Below are positions 26,235-35,483 of a stretch of 64,000 bases of DNA, one piece after another. The translations under genes and the position numbers were made by a program. Numbering within the stretch: position 1 is the stretch's first letter; the number at the start of each line of letters is the position of its first letter. The notes under the pieces were generated by a model. That model was not told where the DNA came from. It saw nothing but the letters and a program-made list of their open reading frames with translations, and did not search any database. The stretch comes from DATFVA01 sp963743325 (GTDB taxonomy: Bacteria > Bacteroidota > Ignavibacteria > Ignavibacteriales > Ignavibacteriaceae), in assembly GCA_963743325.1 (NCBI GenBank), contig CAVUOZ010000010.1, positions 1 to 64,000 of the forward strand. The letters run 5' to 3'.

Positions 26235-26771
26235 TCAATCTTCATCCTGCTCTTCACTATTCGCCTCACTCATGCTCCGGTATTGTTCATTTGTCATAAA
26301 CGGAAGTTTTTGAAGAAATGAAACAATTGCCCAGATTTTATGGTCGTCATGAGTTTTGCCGAATGCCGGCATACCCGTCATCTTGATTCCATTTTTCGTG
26401 ATCCAGAATAGTTCAGAAGGAGTTAATTCTTTTACGGATTCTGCAAGCAGGGGCGGCTTTGGATAAAGCCCCTGTCCGGTTTCATCGCGGGAAATACCCG
26501 GTGCGCCATGACAGCCGCTGCACATCTCCCTGTAATGTACAAACCCAAGCTTAATCATTGATGAATCATTAAGATCCGGGACTTTAATATCTTTTGAATG
26601 ATGTTCAATAGAGTTATCTGTTAGAGTATTTATCATCCAGAGCGTTACTTTATTGTGCGGAACCATCGCACTAATGTTATAAAAACCGGAAAATACAAAA
26701 ATAAGAATACCTGCAATGATAACTATCAGAACAACAATCGATCTTATTATATTTTTCATAGCGCAACCCAT
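26235..26771 (-). CDS. Membrane-anchored mono-heme cytochrome c
   Basis: A 178-residue protein with an N-terminal membrane anchor (SIVVLIVIIAGILIFVFSGF) and one heme c site, CSGCH, in HYREMCSGCHGAPG. GMPAFGKTHDDHKIWAIVSF carries the axial Met and the typical end of a class I cytochrome c. Two starts are possible (26771 or 26759, MKNIIRS). Its place between the YHS protein and the metal-binding lipoprotein suggests electron transfer in copper handling, for example Cu(I)/Cu(II) cycling, but that is inference. Confidence 0.85.
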   Translation of the reverse strand: MGCAMKNIIRSIVVLIVIIAGILIFVFSGFYNISAMVPHNKVTLWMINTLTDNSIEHHSKDIKVPDLNDSSMIKLGFVHYREMCSGCHGAPGISRDETGQGLYPKPPLLAESVKELTPSELFWITKNGIKMTGMPAFGKTHDDHKIWAIVSFLQKLPFMTNEQYRSMSEANSEEQDED

Positions 26772-26783
26772 AAGTTTAGTAGT

Positions 26784-27155
26784 TTAAAACACTTGGTCAT
26801 TATTAATCTTTAGTCTGGTATCGGGGTTTTTAATCATAAATCTATTTAAATTATCCTGAGCACCAGAGACAGTTATTTCACTAAGCTTCATTCTGCATTT
26901 AATACATACACCCGGTTCATCCGAAATAACATTATGATCCATCATGCATTGAAAAACTTTGTTGTCTTTGTTTTTATCGATAGCGACGACATCGGCATCC
27001 TTGTCTCTTAGCAGTGTTGAGTCAATTGTTTCTTCCGTTGTATTTGATCCGTTGATCGATTGCTGTTTTTCTTTCGGTGCCTCCTGATTAGAGCAGCCAT
27101 ATACCAGAACCGAAAATATTACGGATATAACGAATGGCAAAAATCTGGTTTTCAT
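26784..27155 (-). CDS. Lipoprotein with heavy-metal-binding (HMBD-like) domain
   Basis: A 123-residue lipoprotein: signal ending SVLVYGCSN (lipidated Cys), a polar linker, then VFQCMMDHNVISDEPGVC and IKCRMKLSE. This follows the pattern of the heavy-metal-binding domain of CusB and copper ATPases (C-x-MHP-x-VxSDxPG-x-C-x-x-C-x-M). Residues 55-110 are clearly related to the C-terminal tail of the CusB protein encoded 3 kb upstream (VKAIDMNKDGRVFQ), down to the spacing of the Cys pair. It looks like a freed copy of that tail, anchored to a membrane as a periplasmic metal carrier. Confidence 0.78.
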   Translation of the reverse strand: MKTRFLPFVISVIFSVLVYGCSNQEAPKEKQQSINGSNTTEETIDSTLLRDKDADVVAIDKNKDNKVFQCMMDHNVISDEPGVCIKCRMKLSEITVSGAQDNLNRFMIKNPDTRLKINNDQVF

Positions 27156-27174
27156 TTCGTACCTTTATTTTTAA

Positions 27175-30100
27175 TTAATTTTCAAGTGCAAGACCTCTTT
27201 GTCTGGCTTCTTTTTTTAATTCATAGGATTTCCACAAGTAATAGATAACCGGGTAAACGGCGAGTTCCATCAATACGGAAGTAACAACTCCGCCAAGCAT
27301 CGGTGCTGCAATCCTCTTCATTACATCGGCGCCTGTACCGGTACTCCACATAATCGGGATTAAACCCGCAATAATAACCGAAGCTGTCATTATTTTCGGT
27401 CTCACTCTTTTTACAGCACCGTGATGAATTGATTCTATCAGATCTTTTATGCCTCTCATCATTCCTTTATCCTTCCATTCTTTATAGGCAACATCAAGGT
27501 AAAGGAGCATTACCACACCTGTTTCGGCATCAAGACCTGCAAGTGCAATAATACCTACCCAGACAGCAATGCTAAGGTTGTATCCCAAAATGTATAAGAG
27601 CCAGAATGTGCCCACAAGTGAGAAAGGAACAGCCAGAAAAATTATTGCAACCTTTTTTAATGATCTTGTATTCAGATAAATTATCAGAAAAATAATGAAT
27701 AAAGTCATGGGTATGACAATCGTTAAACGCTGATTAGCATGCTGCATGTATTCAAACTCACCGCTCCAGATGAGACTGTAACCTGTCGGTAGTTTTATTT
27801 TTTGCGCAACAGTTCTTTGAGCTTCTTTCACATATGAACCGATGTCCGAAGTGCTCAAATCAACATAAACCCAGGCGTTCGGCCTTGTGCTTTCGGTTTT
27901 AATAACCATAGGGCCTTTCTGGAGTGAGAAATCGGCAAGCTGTTCCATAGGAACCTGCGCTCCAGTGGGAGTGGGCACAAGCACCCTCTTCAAATCATCT
28001 ATATTGTCCCTCAGCTCGCGGCCGTATCTTAAATTGACCGGAAATCTTTCGAGCCCTTCAACAGTAGTGGTGACGTTCATACCGCCCATTGCGGATTGAA
28101 TAACATCTTGTACATCCTGTATTGTCAATCCATATCTTGCCGCTTCTTTACGGTTAATATTTATATCAACATAATTACCGCCGACCGTTCTTTCAGCGTA
28201 AGCGCTAAGCGTGCCGGGCACTGTTCTCATAACCGCTTCAACTTTTTCTCCTATAGTCTGCAATGTATCCAGGTTAGGACCTGATATTTTTATTCCAACA
28301 GGGGTTTTAATTCCTGTACTGAGCATATCTGTTCTTGTCTTAATTGGCATTGTCCATGAGTTAGTTACACCCGGAAAATGAACTGCTTCATTTAACTGGT
28401 CGACCAGTTTTTTTACAGTCATTCCTTCCGGCCATTCGCTTTCCGGTTTAAGCATTATAGTAGTTTCTATCATGTCCAATCCGGCAGGATCCGTTGCCGT
28501 TTCCGCCCGGCCGATCTTGCCAAACACATTATGCACTTCCGGGAAAGAAGCAATGATTTTATCTGTCTGCTGAAGCAGTTCTTTTGCTTTTGTAATTGAA
28601 ATTCCCGGCAGGGTTGTTGGCATATAAAGAAGATCGCCTTCATACAGGGGGGGCATAAATTCGCTTCCGATCTTAGAATATGGAATGAATGTCAATCCCA
28701 GTAAGACCAGCGTAGTTACAATAACATACTTCCGGTGTTTGATTACAAAGTTTACTACCGGGTAATAAATTTTAATTAAGAATTTATTTATCGGATTTTT
28801 TTCTTCAGGTTTGATGTTTCCGCGAATCCAGTAACCCATTAAGACCGGAACGAGAGTAATAGACAAAATTGCCGCTGCCGCCATTGAATATGTCTTCGTA
28901 AAAGCCAGGGGCCTGAATAACTTTCCCTCCTGTGCTTCCATTGTAAATATCGGGATGAAGGAAACAGTGATTACAAGAAGCGAATAGAATAAAGAAGGAC
29001 CTACCTCTTTGGCTGCTTCTATTATTAACTGCCAGCGTTCGCGTCTTTGCTCGGGAGGCATTTCAGTGTCGTGTTCAATATGCTTATGGGCATTTTCTAT
29101 CATTATTATAGCGGCATCGACCATTGCTCCAATGGCTATTGCAATTCCGCCAAGCGACATGATATTGGCATTTATTCCCTGTGCTTTCATCACAATAAAA
29201 GCTATTAAAATCGCAGCGGGCAGTGTAAAGATTGCTACGAATGCGCTCCGGAAATGCATCAGAAATATGATGCAGACGAAAGCGACAATCAGAATTTCTT
29301 CTATCAGTTTTTCTTTTAATGTATCGATAGCTCTTTCAATTAATCCGGAGCGGTCATATACCGGAGTAATACTGACATCCGGCGGAAGCCCTTGTTTTAA
29401 TTCTTCAAGTTTCTTTTTAACGCCTTCAATTACAGAGAGAGCGTTTTCACCAAAACGCATAACGATAATTCCGCCGACGGTTTCACCAGTTCCATTTGAT
29501 TCAGCTATACCCCTTCTCATTTCCGGACCATATTCAACGTCGGCAATATCTTTAATATATATGGGTGTGCCGGTTCTATTATCTACCATTACCGGTATGT
29601 TTCTTACATCATCGAGCGATTTTATATATCCCAGTCCTCGAATCATAAATTCTGATTCACCCATTTCAATTACTTCACCGCCTGCATCATTATTGGATTT
29701 TTTTAATGCCATTTCGACATCCATTAAAGGGATCCTGTAGGCTAATAATTTTGCAGGGTCAGCTGTAACCTGGTATTGTTTAACAAAACCGCCTATGCTG
29801 GCGACTTCTGAGACCCCGGGAACAGAACTAAGCTGATATTTTAGATACCAGTCCTGATACGTACGCAGCTCTGCAAGTGATCGCTGCGGTGAAGACAATG
29901 TATATTCATACACCCAGCCTACGCCGGTAGCATCAGGGCCTAAAGCGGGAACAACATTTTCGGGTAATCTTTTTGCTGCATAGTTAAGATATTCAAGCAC
30001 TCTGCTTCTTGCCCAGTAAATATCCGTGCCGTCTTCGAAGATTACATATACAAGTGAGTATCCAAAGAAAGAATAACCTCTGACTACTTTAGAGCCGGGC

Positions 30101-30327
30101 ACCGAGACCAATGCTGTAGTAAGCGGGTAAGTGACCTGGTCTTCAACAATCCTTGGTGATTGACCCTCATATTTTGTGTAGATAATAACCTGAACATCGC
30201 TTAAGTCCGGTATCGCATCAACGGGAATATTATATAAAGAATAAATTCCCCAGCCCATCAGAAACACTACTGCGAGTATTACAAGAAATCTATTCCTTAC
30301 AGAAAGCTCTATTATTTTTTCTAACAT
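27175..30327 (-). CDS. cusA: Copper/silver efflux RND transporter CusA
   Basis: The 1,050-residue inner-membrane RND pump of a heavy-metal tripartite system. It has the RND layout: first helix at the N-terminus, two large periplasmic loops, and helices ending AVYPVIYYLW. The three Met positions used for Cu(I)/Ag(I) in E. coli CusA are present in context: LLYMPTTLPGIS, GLDMIETTIMLKPESEW and TDMLSTGIKTPVG. This argues for copper/silver rather than zinc/cobalt (CzcA). The proton-relay helix GIIALAGLDAETGVVMLLYL is also typical. It follows cusB on the same strand after 86 nt. Confidence 0.93.
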   Translation of the reverse strand: MLEKIIELSVRNRFLVILAVVFLMGWGIYSLYNIPVDAIPDLSDVQVIIYTKYEGQSPRIVEDQVTYPLTTALVSVPGSKVVRGYSFFGYSLVYVIFEDGTDIYWARSRVLEYLNYAAKRLPENVVPALGPDATGVGWVYEYTLSSPQRSLAELRTYQDWYLKYQLSSVPGVSEVASIGGFVKQYQVTADPAKLLAYRIPLMDVEMALKKSNNDAGGEVIEMGESEFMIRGLGYIKSLDDVRNIPVMVDNRTGTPIYIKDIADVEYGPEMRRGIAESNGTGETVGGIIVMRFGENALSVIEGVKKKLEELKQGLPPDVSITPVYDRSGLIERAIDTLKEKLIEEILIVAFVCIIFLMHFRSAFVAIFTLPAAILIAFIVMKAQGINANIMSLGGIAIAIGAMVDAAIIMIENAHKHIEHDTEMPPEQRRERWQLIIEAAKEVGPSLFYSLLVITVSFIPIFTMEAQEGKLFRPLAFTKTYSMAAAAILSITLVPVLMGYWIRGNIKPEEKNPINKFLIKIYYPVVNFVIKHRKYVIVTTLVLLGLTFIPYSKIGSEFMPPLYEGDLLYMPTTLPGISITKAKELLQQTDKIIASFPEVHNVFGKIGRAETATDPAGLDMIETTIMLKPESEWPEGMTVKKLVDQLNEAVHFPGVTNSWTMPIKTRTDMLSTGIKTPVGIKISGPNLDTLQTIGEKVEAVMRTVPGTLSAYAERTVGGNYVDININRKEAARYGLTIQDVQDVIQSAMGGMNVTTTVEGLERFPVNLRYGRELRDNIDDLKRVLVPTPTGAQVPMEQLADFSLQKGPMVIKTESTRPNAWVYVDLSTSDIGSYVKEAQRTVAQKIKLPTGYSLIWSGEFEYMQHANQRLTIVIPMTLFIIFLIIYLNTRSLKKVAIIFLAVPFSLVGTFWLLYILGYNLSIAVWVGIIALAGLDAETGVVMLLYLDVAYKEWKDKGMMRGIKDLIESIHHGAVKRVRPKIMTASVIIAGLIPIMWSTGTGADVMKRIAAPMLGGVVTSVLMELAVYPVIYYLWKSYELKKEARQRGLALEN

Positions 30328-30413
30328 TAATTGCTCCGGTAAAATTTCTTAAATCTGTTAAATCCAAAGAATGTGCGGGCATTATTAAATACTTTATCCT
30401 TTTTTGAAATCAT

Positions 30414-32051
30414 CTATTTAACTTTTAGTCCATTCTTCTTAAGACTTTCTATTGCCTGTTTGACAGTAAACTCCTTTAAAGTCATACCGCATATCGGACA
30501 GGTTCCGGGTTTATCCGATATGACGTTCCAATCCATAACATCCTGAAATACTCTGCCGTCTTTATTCATATCGATTGCTTTTACGTCAATCGGTTCCTTT
30601 CTGATGATACCGGATTCATCATTTTTATCTTTATAATTTTTTACTTTCATTGAATCACCAGAAACTGTGCTCCCGGCATTTCTTTCATCAGGCCGCTGCA
30701 TTGTGTTAAGAGCAGAATTTAAATTACTTTCTGAATCAATCAGGAATTGAGAAGAAGTTACCAAAATGTCTCCCTCATGAAGTCCGCTGAGTACCTGGAC
30801 ATAACCGTCTTCACCGTGTGTACCAAGCGTCACATTTACTGGTTTGAAGTAACCGTTGCCCAGGGCTATAATCGCAATGTCTCTTGTCCCGGTATGAATT
30901 ATTGCCTGGTCAGGAACAGCTAAAGTTTCAAGATTGATAGGAGATTTAATTATAGCATCGGCAAACATTCCGGGTTTAAATTCATAATTGCTGGAATTTC
31001 CGATTTCGATTCTTACCTGTACTGTTTTAGCATCAGTATCCAGGTAAGGGTAGATGTAAGCAATCCTTCCCCGAAATGTTTTTCCGGACATATATGAAAG
31101 CTGCAGATCAACTTTATCGCCGGATTTAATCCATGGAAGTTCATACTGATAAATCTGCACCTGTCCCCAGACTGAAGAAAGATCCGCAATTTTATATAGA
31201 GTCATTCCCGGCATAATATTCTGACCATTTACTACCATCTTATCTGTAACAAATCCAGTTGCCGGAGAATATATAGTCATTGTCTTTTGCGGTGTACCTC
31301 TTTTTTCCAGTGATTGAATTTCTCCTTCGGAGATATCCCAGTTCAGCAGTCTGCGCTTCGCACTTTCAACAAGCTGCCCGGCTCCTTCCTGGCCCGTCAT
31401 TGATCCTTTTTCAGAGATCTCATTTCTGTATTTTATTGCCTGTAAATATTCTTCCTGAGTACTGACCAGATCGGGACTGTAAATCTCCAGAAGCGGCTGA
31501 CCTTTTTTTACAAGCTGACCTGTATAATCAACAAAAAGCTTTTCAACATATCCCATAATTTTGGTAGAAATTGTGTAAAGCTTCGTTTCATTATATGTGA
31601 TATTTGCGGTAGTTCTTATGGTGCGGGACAATTTCATTTTTTTCACCGGTTCCATAGTCACGCCCATGTTTTGCTGTGTTGCAGGGTCAATCCTAATTAT
31701 GTTTGTACCGACGTTATCTGCATAGACCGGAACAAAGTCCATCCCCATTTCATCTTTTTTCGGAACCGGTGAAGTTTCTTCCGGGTTCATCGGAGATCTG
31801 TAATATGCTATTTTTCTTTCATTGCCGGATGTCCCCTCATCTGAATAAACCGGCACATAATCCATTCCCATGTTATCTTTCATAGGCACTTTTGAAGTCA
31901 CAGCCGGATTCATTGGATTTCTGTAAAAAAGGATCTTCCTTTCTCTGGTATATTCAGCGGATGGGGCTGAGCTGTTATTTCTAAATAATAGCCATCCTGC
32001 ACCTATTCCGATTATTATGCTGATGACGCATAAAAAAACTATTTTTTTCAT
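30414..32051 (-). CDS. cusB: Efflux RND periplasmic adaptor CusB with metal-binding modules at both ends
   Basis: The 545-residue adaptor between CusA and the outer-membrane channel. After an N-terminal anchor there are two tandem metal-binding modules: YRNPMNPAVTSKVPMKDNMG (ending MDYVPVY) and YRSPMNPEETSPVPKKDEMG (ending MDFVPVY). The lipoyl and hairpin region (EEYLQAIKYRNEISEKG), beta-barrel (GKTFRGRIAYIYPYLD) and membrane-proximal parts follow. The last 60 residues (VFQDVMDWNVISDKPGTC, then PICGMTLKEF) are a third module. The N-terminal copies lack Cys and keep Met, while the C-terminal copy keeps CPICGM. This suits delivery of Cu(I) to CusA. Confidence 0.9.
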   Translation of the reverse strand: MKKIVFLCVISIIIGIGAGWLLFRNNSSAPSAEYTRERKILFYRNPMNPAVTSKVPMKDNMGMDYVPVYSDEGTSGNERKIAYYRSPMNPEETSPVPKKDEMGMDFVPVYADNVGTNIIRIDPATQQNMGVTMEPVKKMKLSRTIRTTANITYNETKLYTISTKIMGYVEKLFVDYTGQLVKKGQPLLEIYSPDLVSTQEEYLQAIKYRNEISEKGSMTGQEGAGQLVESAKRRLLNWDISEGEIQSLEKRGTPQKTMTIYSPATGFVTDKMVVNGQNIMPGMTLYKIADLSSVWGQVQIYQYELPWIKSGDKVDLQLSYMSGKTFRGRIAYIYPYLDTDAKTVQVRIEIGNSSNYEFKPGMFADAIIKSPINLETLAVPDQAIIHTGTRDIAIIALGNGYFKPVNVTLGTHGEDGYVQVLSGLHEGDILVTSSQFLIDSESNLNSALNTMQRPDERNAGSTVSGDSMKVKNYKDKNDESGIIRKEPIDVKAIDMNKDGRVFQDVMDWNVISDKPGTCPICGMTLKEFTVKQAIESLKKNGLKVK

Positions 32052-32119
32052 ATTTGAATTCCCTTGATCATTAAATTTTTATAATCTTCTACTGTCAAGA
32101 TTCCTACTTTATACTTTCT

Positions 32120-33393
32120 TTAATTTGATTCGATATTCAGTCCGACCGCCTGCTCCAGCAGCGCCTGGCTTTGCATATAATTCATTTGAGCCATATAATA
32201 ATCTAATTTTGACATCAGTACCATTTTGTATGCATCTATGAACATTAAAAATTCAGTACTGCCGGTCTGGTATGCAGCAAGTGTCGACTGAAGGGTTTGC
32301 TCCGCCTGCGGTATCACAGTGTTTTTGTAAAGATCTATAAGATTTTTATTGCTTTCTATCTTTATTAACGCGCTTTGAACATCGCCTGCGACCATATTTT
32401 TCATAGCATCCAGTTGTTCATTGGCAGTGCTTATGTTAATTTCATTTTCCTGAACTTTACCGCTAAATTTAGTCACTTGACCAGAATGCAATCGGAATAT
32501 TTACTCCTAGCATAGCCGACCAAAAATCATCAGGAGTATTTGACATATTTTTGTACATAAGCCGCACCATTAAATCCGGATAGTATTCCCGTTCAGATGC
32601 TTTTAATTCGGATTTATTCATCTCAACATTGAACTGCATTGCTTTAATTTCCGGTCTGTTTTTAAAAGCTAAATCCGCGAGTTGATCGTAGGTCCAATCC
32701 AGGCACTGTATCCTGGATGACTTCTATCTCAGGCAGCGGTGTATCTACGGGCCTGCTTAAGATTATGTTTATCATTGTTTCGACGTTTCTTTTTTCTTTA
32801 AGAAGATTAATGCCGTCGTTTATCAGAGTTGAGAGCTCGGTTTGTGCTCTTAAGGCATCCGCCTGAGAGCCGGTACCTACTTCATATTGTTTTAAGGTCG
32901 TAACATTTAGCTGTTTTAGCAGCGCTTGATTTTCTTTGTTGATTTCAATCTTCTTTTGAACAAAATAGAGCTCGTAATATGAAGATTTTAAATCATTTAT
33001 AATCTTTTTTTCCAGAGCGTTATACTGCTCCTGGTACATTTGAGCATTGCTCGAAGCCGCATCTCCCATATTTCCAAGTTTTCCGGGAAAAGGAAACATT
33101 TGCTGTATGAAATAATCTGTTTCCATGCCGTCTTTAAATGGATTTAATGATTGAATAGGAGTCTGGTAAAAATCAATGCCGACCTGCGGGGGATCCCATG
33201 CTGTTGCCTGGCTCACTTTTGTTTTCTGTGCAAGCGTTTGACTTCGTGCGGCTTTTAATTGCGGATTATTTTGCAGAGCCTCTGACACAAGAGCATTCAG
33301 GGTGCTGTCTTTTCCGGATTGTGAATAAACGCGGATCGAAAAGAGCAGTATAATCATTGAAATAAATAATACTGATTTATTAATTTTGAACAT
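32120..33393 (-). pseudogene. cusC: TolC-family outer-membrane channel, CusC-like (two frameshifts)
   Basis: The third part of the Cus system, an outer-membrane efflux channel. The ATG at 33393 has GAGGAAT upstream and a signal peptide (SVLFISMIILLFSIRVYSQ). The first frame gives the family start (LVSEALQNNPQLKAARSQTL) and runs to 32662. Frames are lost near 32690 and near 32475: the middle piece reads LDWTYDQLADLAFKNRPEIK to FWSSD, and the last reads KFSGKVQENEINI to GLNIESN. Each break is consistent with one extra base (a C in GTGCCTGG and a C in GTGACTAAA). Joined, the length is normal (about 424 residues). These are the only frameshifts seen in the 58-kb right part. Confidence 0.85.
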
Positions 33394-33697
33394 TGGTGAT
33401 TCCTCACTAAAAATCTTTTCTTTCTTAAATAAAAGTTTCAGCATAAATTTTGAATTAAGCAGTTTTAACACAGGACACACTTCAACCGCACATATATTAT
33501 TGGATGCGGCGGTTAGCTGTGAATTATGTCAGTATTGTTAAGAAACTTATTATAAATAAGATCTGCTTAACTCTTTCCATTTAATATCCTCGCACAAATT
33601 TTATTTGATCAGATGATCTGATCGCGATTTGTTATATCAAAATGAATTAACTGGATGGAACAGGTATACCTGTCCCCATTATAAAAAATGAAGGGTA

Positions 33698-34123
33698 TTA
33701 AATCAGGAGTACGGAATTGTTTAAATAAATGTGGTTGTCTGAAAGAGGAGGAGAGGAGTTGCTGTTATAATTAAATTGAGCAGAAAGAACGGGTGATTGA
33801 TATGAATCAGTTACCCCGGTTAAAATTATTTTTATACTTGTCTTTGATATTACATCATTTCCGACAGTCAGAAGCTGATCAGTTAAATTACTATCTATCA
33901 CTTTAATCTGGCAGCATCCGTCATATTCGTTCAGAGTAATTTTGAGAGGACTCTCATCTTCCTTTTTACAGCAGCTATGATCTTCTTCTGTTTTTTGGTG
34001 CATTTTACAGGTTTCCGCAGAAGATAAACCGTTCATACTGCAAATGTGCAATGCAAGCGGTAATCCTGTTGTCGAAATGAAGAAGATACCGAGTAAACTT
34101 AATATGTAAATTTTTCTGATCAT
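33698..34123 (-). CDS. HYC_CC_PP-like secreted Cys-rich protein of the copper cluster
   Basis: A 141-residue exported protein with a signal peptide (IYILSLLGIFFISTTGLP). It has LPLALHICSMNGLSSAETC, then HSCCKKEDES, then DGCCQIKVID. The order His-x-Cys, CC, CC and a Pro-rich end (SNSSPPLSDN) resembles the HYC_CC_PP family found next to Cus systems in Bacteroidetes, although the HYC motif reads HIC here. It probably binds copper in the periplasm and is transcribed first in the island. A Fur-box-like palindrome lies 103 nt upstream. Family assignment is by pattern and context. Confidence 0.65.
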   Translation of the reverse strand: MIRKIYILSLLGIFFISTTGLPLALHICSMNGLSSAETCKMHQKTEEDHSCCKKEDESPLKITLNEYDGCCQIKVIDSNLTDQLLTVGNDVISKTSIKIILTGVTDSYQSPVLSAQFNYNSNSSPPLSDNHIYLNNSVLLI

Positions 34124-34225
34124 GAATTGAAATCAAACTTAAACTATAGATATATAAAAAGCAACATCCGTGCCGTGGTACTAATATTTAATATTTGGCA
34201 ATTATTGAATCATTTTACCAAAAAT

Positions 34226-34238
34226 GATAATAATTATC
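34226..34238. promoter_or_regulatory. Perfect Fur-box core GATAAT-A-ATTATC
   Basis: A 6-1-6 inverted repeat identical to the Fur core. It lies about 100 nt upstream of the HYC_CC_PP-like gene and the whole Cus cluster, in a 229-nt gap that also follows the ABC-2 permease stop. A Fur-family gene is in the same window. The match is exact; binding is inferred, and the DNA is AT-rich. Confidence 0.5.
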
Positions 34239-34352
34239 GCTGAATTATTTGCTAATTGGGCATTATTTAGCAAAAAAATGCACCAAATAGTATCAGTTCC
34301 CAAAGGGTAACACCTGACTTTAGTACGAATCATACGGAACCGGAAAGAAGAA

Positions 34353-35483
34353 TCAATACCACCGGAAGAATTTTAATCCGAAATAGAAACAGACCACACC
34401 GGTTATTACAAGCGCAATAAAGGGAATAACAACATCCGGCAGTCCGGCTCCTTCAATAAATATACTTCTTATACCATCGGCTAAAAGTGTTAAAGGCAAA
34501 ATTTTAATAAATCCCACTGCCCAGTCAGGAAAATTATGATAGCTGAAGAATATTCCTGAAAGAACAATCATCGGGGTCGCAATTGCATTTATCAGGCCAT
34601 TACCTACTTCAGGATTTGCGGTTCTGGAAGAAGTCAAAATTGAAATACCGGCAAAGCTGATATTTCCTGCTATGAATATTAAAATCAGGGCTGCAACACT
34701 TCCCTGGATGGTAATGTCAAAAACCAGGTAGGAAAATAAAAACAGAAGTCCTGCCTCAGCAAAATTCATTATTGACCGCACTGTTATCAGTGAGATCAGG
34801 AAATAGGATTTTTTCATAGGAGTCGCAATCATCCTCCGCAGAAGCTTTTTTGATCTTGTTTCAATGATGCCGTAGCCCAATCCCCATACGGAGGACATCA
34901 TTATTCCCATAGCTATCAGACCGGGAATAAAGAAATCGATATATCGGGTTCCTTTCAGGGTCAATGGTTCAACCGATTCATTACCGCCGGTGAGTTCTGT
35001 ATTGTTTATTACTCTTGAAAGGTCAAGATAAGTCAGGTGTGCTTCGGAATTAACAGGATCAAAATGAAATTCTATATCGCCGCCGTTCTCTTCTATAATA
35101 AGGTTTATCTCGCCGCGTTTTAATAATTTCATTGCTTCATCGTGAGAATTTCTTTCAAATATAAATGTGCTGTTACCTAATTTTTTATCTTTAACAGTAA
35201 TTTTGTATTGATCCCGCCTGGTTAAACTGTCTTTAATTTTTTCAGTTCTGTTTTTAAGAAAGAACTCGAATCTGTTTAATGAGTCTGCGCTGCTGTTTTC
35301 ACGGCTGGACGTTACAGATATTTTATGTACCATATCCAGTTTTTGAGTGAATGCCAGTCCCAGTCCTAAAGCCATCAACAGCGGAAAAACGATACCCCAG
35401 AAAAGCACTGCAGGTTCACGCATCAATGTTTTTGCGTGCATAGCAAACAGAATGAAAAATTGTTTTTTCCCGGAATTATGCAT
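34353..35483 (-). CDS. ABC-2 type transporter permease
   Basis: A 376-residue permease: first helix AVLFWGIVFPLLMALGLGLA, a long extracytoplasmic loop (about 40-185, charged, with LNRFEFFLKNRTEK), then five helices beginning YIDFFIPGLIAMGIMMSSVW and ending VVIPFIALVITGVVCFYFGL. PGLIAMGIMMSSVWGLGYGI and RRMIATPMKKSYFL are typical of the ABC-2/YhhJ-DrrB group. The gene overlaps the ATPase gene by 8 nt. Exported substrate unknown; drugs, lipids or polysaccharides are common for this class. Confidence 0.88.
   Translation of the reverse strand: MHNSGKKQFFILFAMHAKTLMREPAVLFWGIVFPLLMALGLGLAFTQKLDMVHKISVTSSRENSSADSLNRFEFFLKNRTEKIKDSLTRRDQYKITVKDKKLGNSTFIFERNSHDEAMKLLKRGEINLIIEENGGDIEFHFDPVNSEAHLTYLDLSRVINNTELTGGNESVEPLTLKGTRYIDFFIPGLIAMGIMMSSVWGLGYGIIETRSKKLLRRMIATPMKKSYFLISLITVRSIMNFAEAGLLFLFSYLVFDITIQGSVAALILIFIAGNISFAGISILTSSRTANPEVGNGLINAIATPMIVLSGIFFSYHNFPDWAVGFIKILPLTLLADGIRSIFIEGAGLPDVVIPFIALVITGVVCFYFGLKFFRWY

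Noticed and set aside
29009..29740. A long open frame on the plus strand (243 codons)
   Set aside because: It is fully antisense to cusA, has a low-complexity Ser/Ile-rich sequence and no family features; the minus-strand RND reading is certain.
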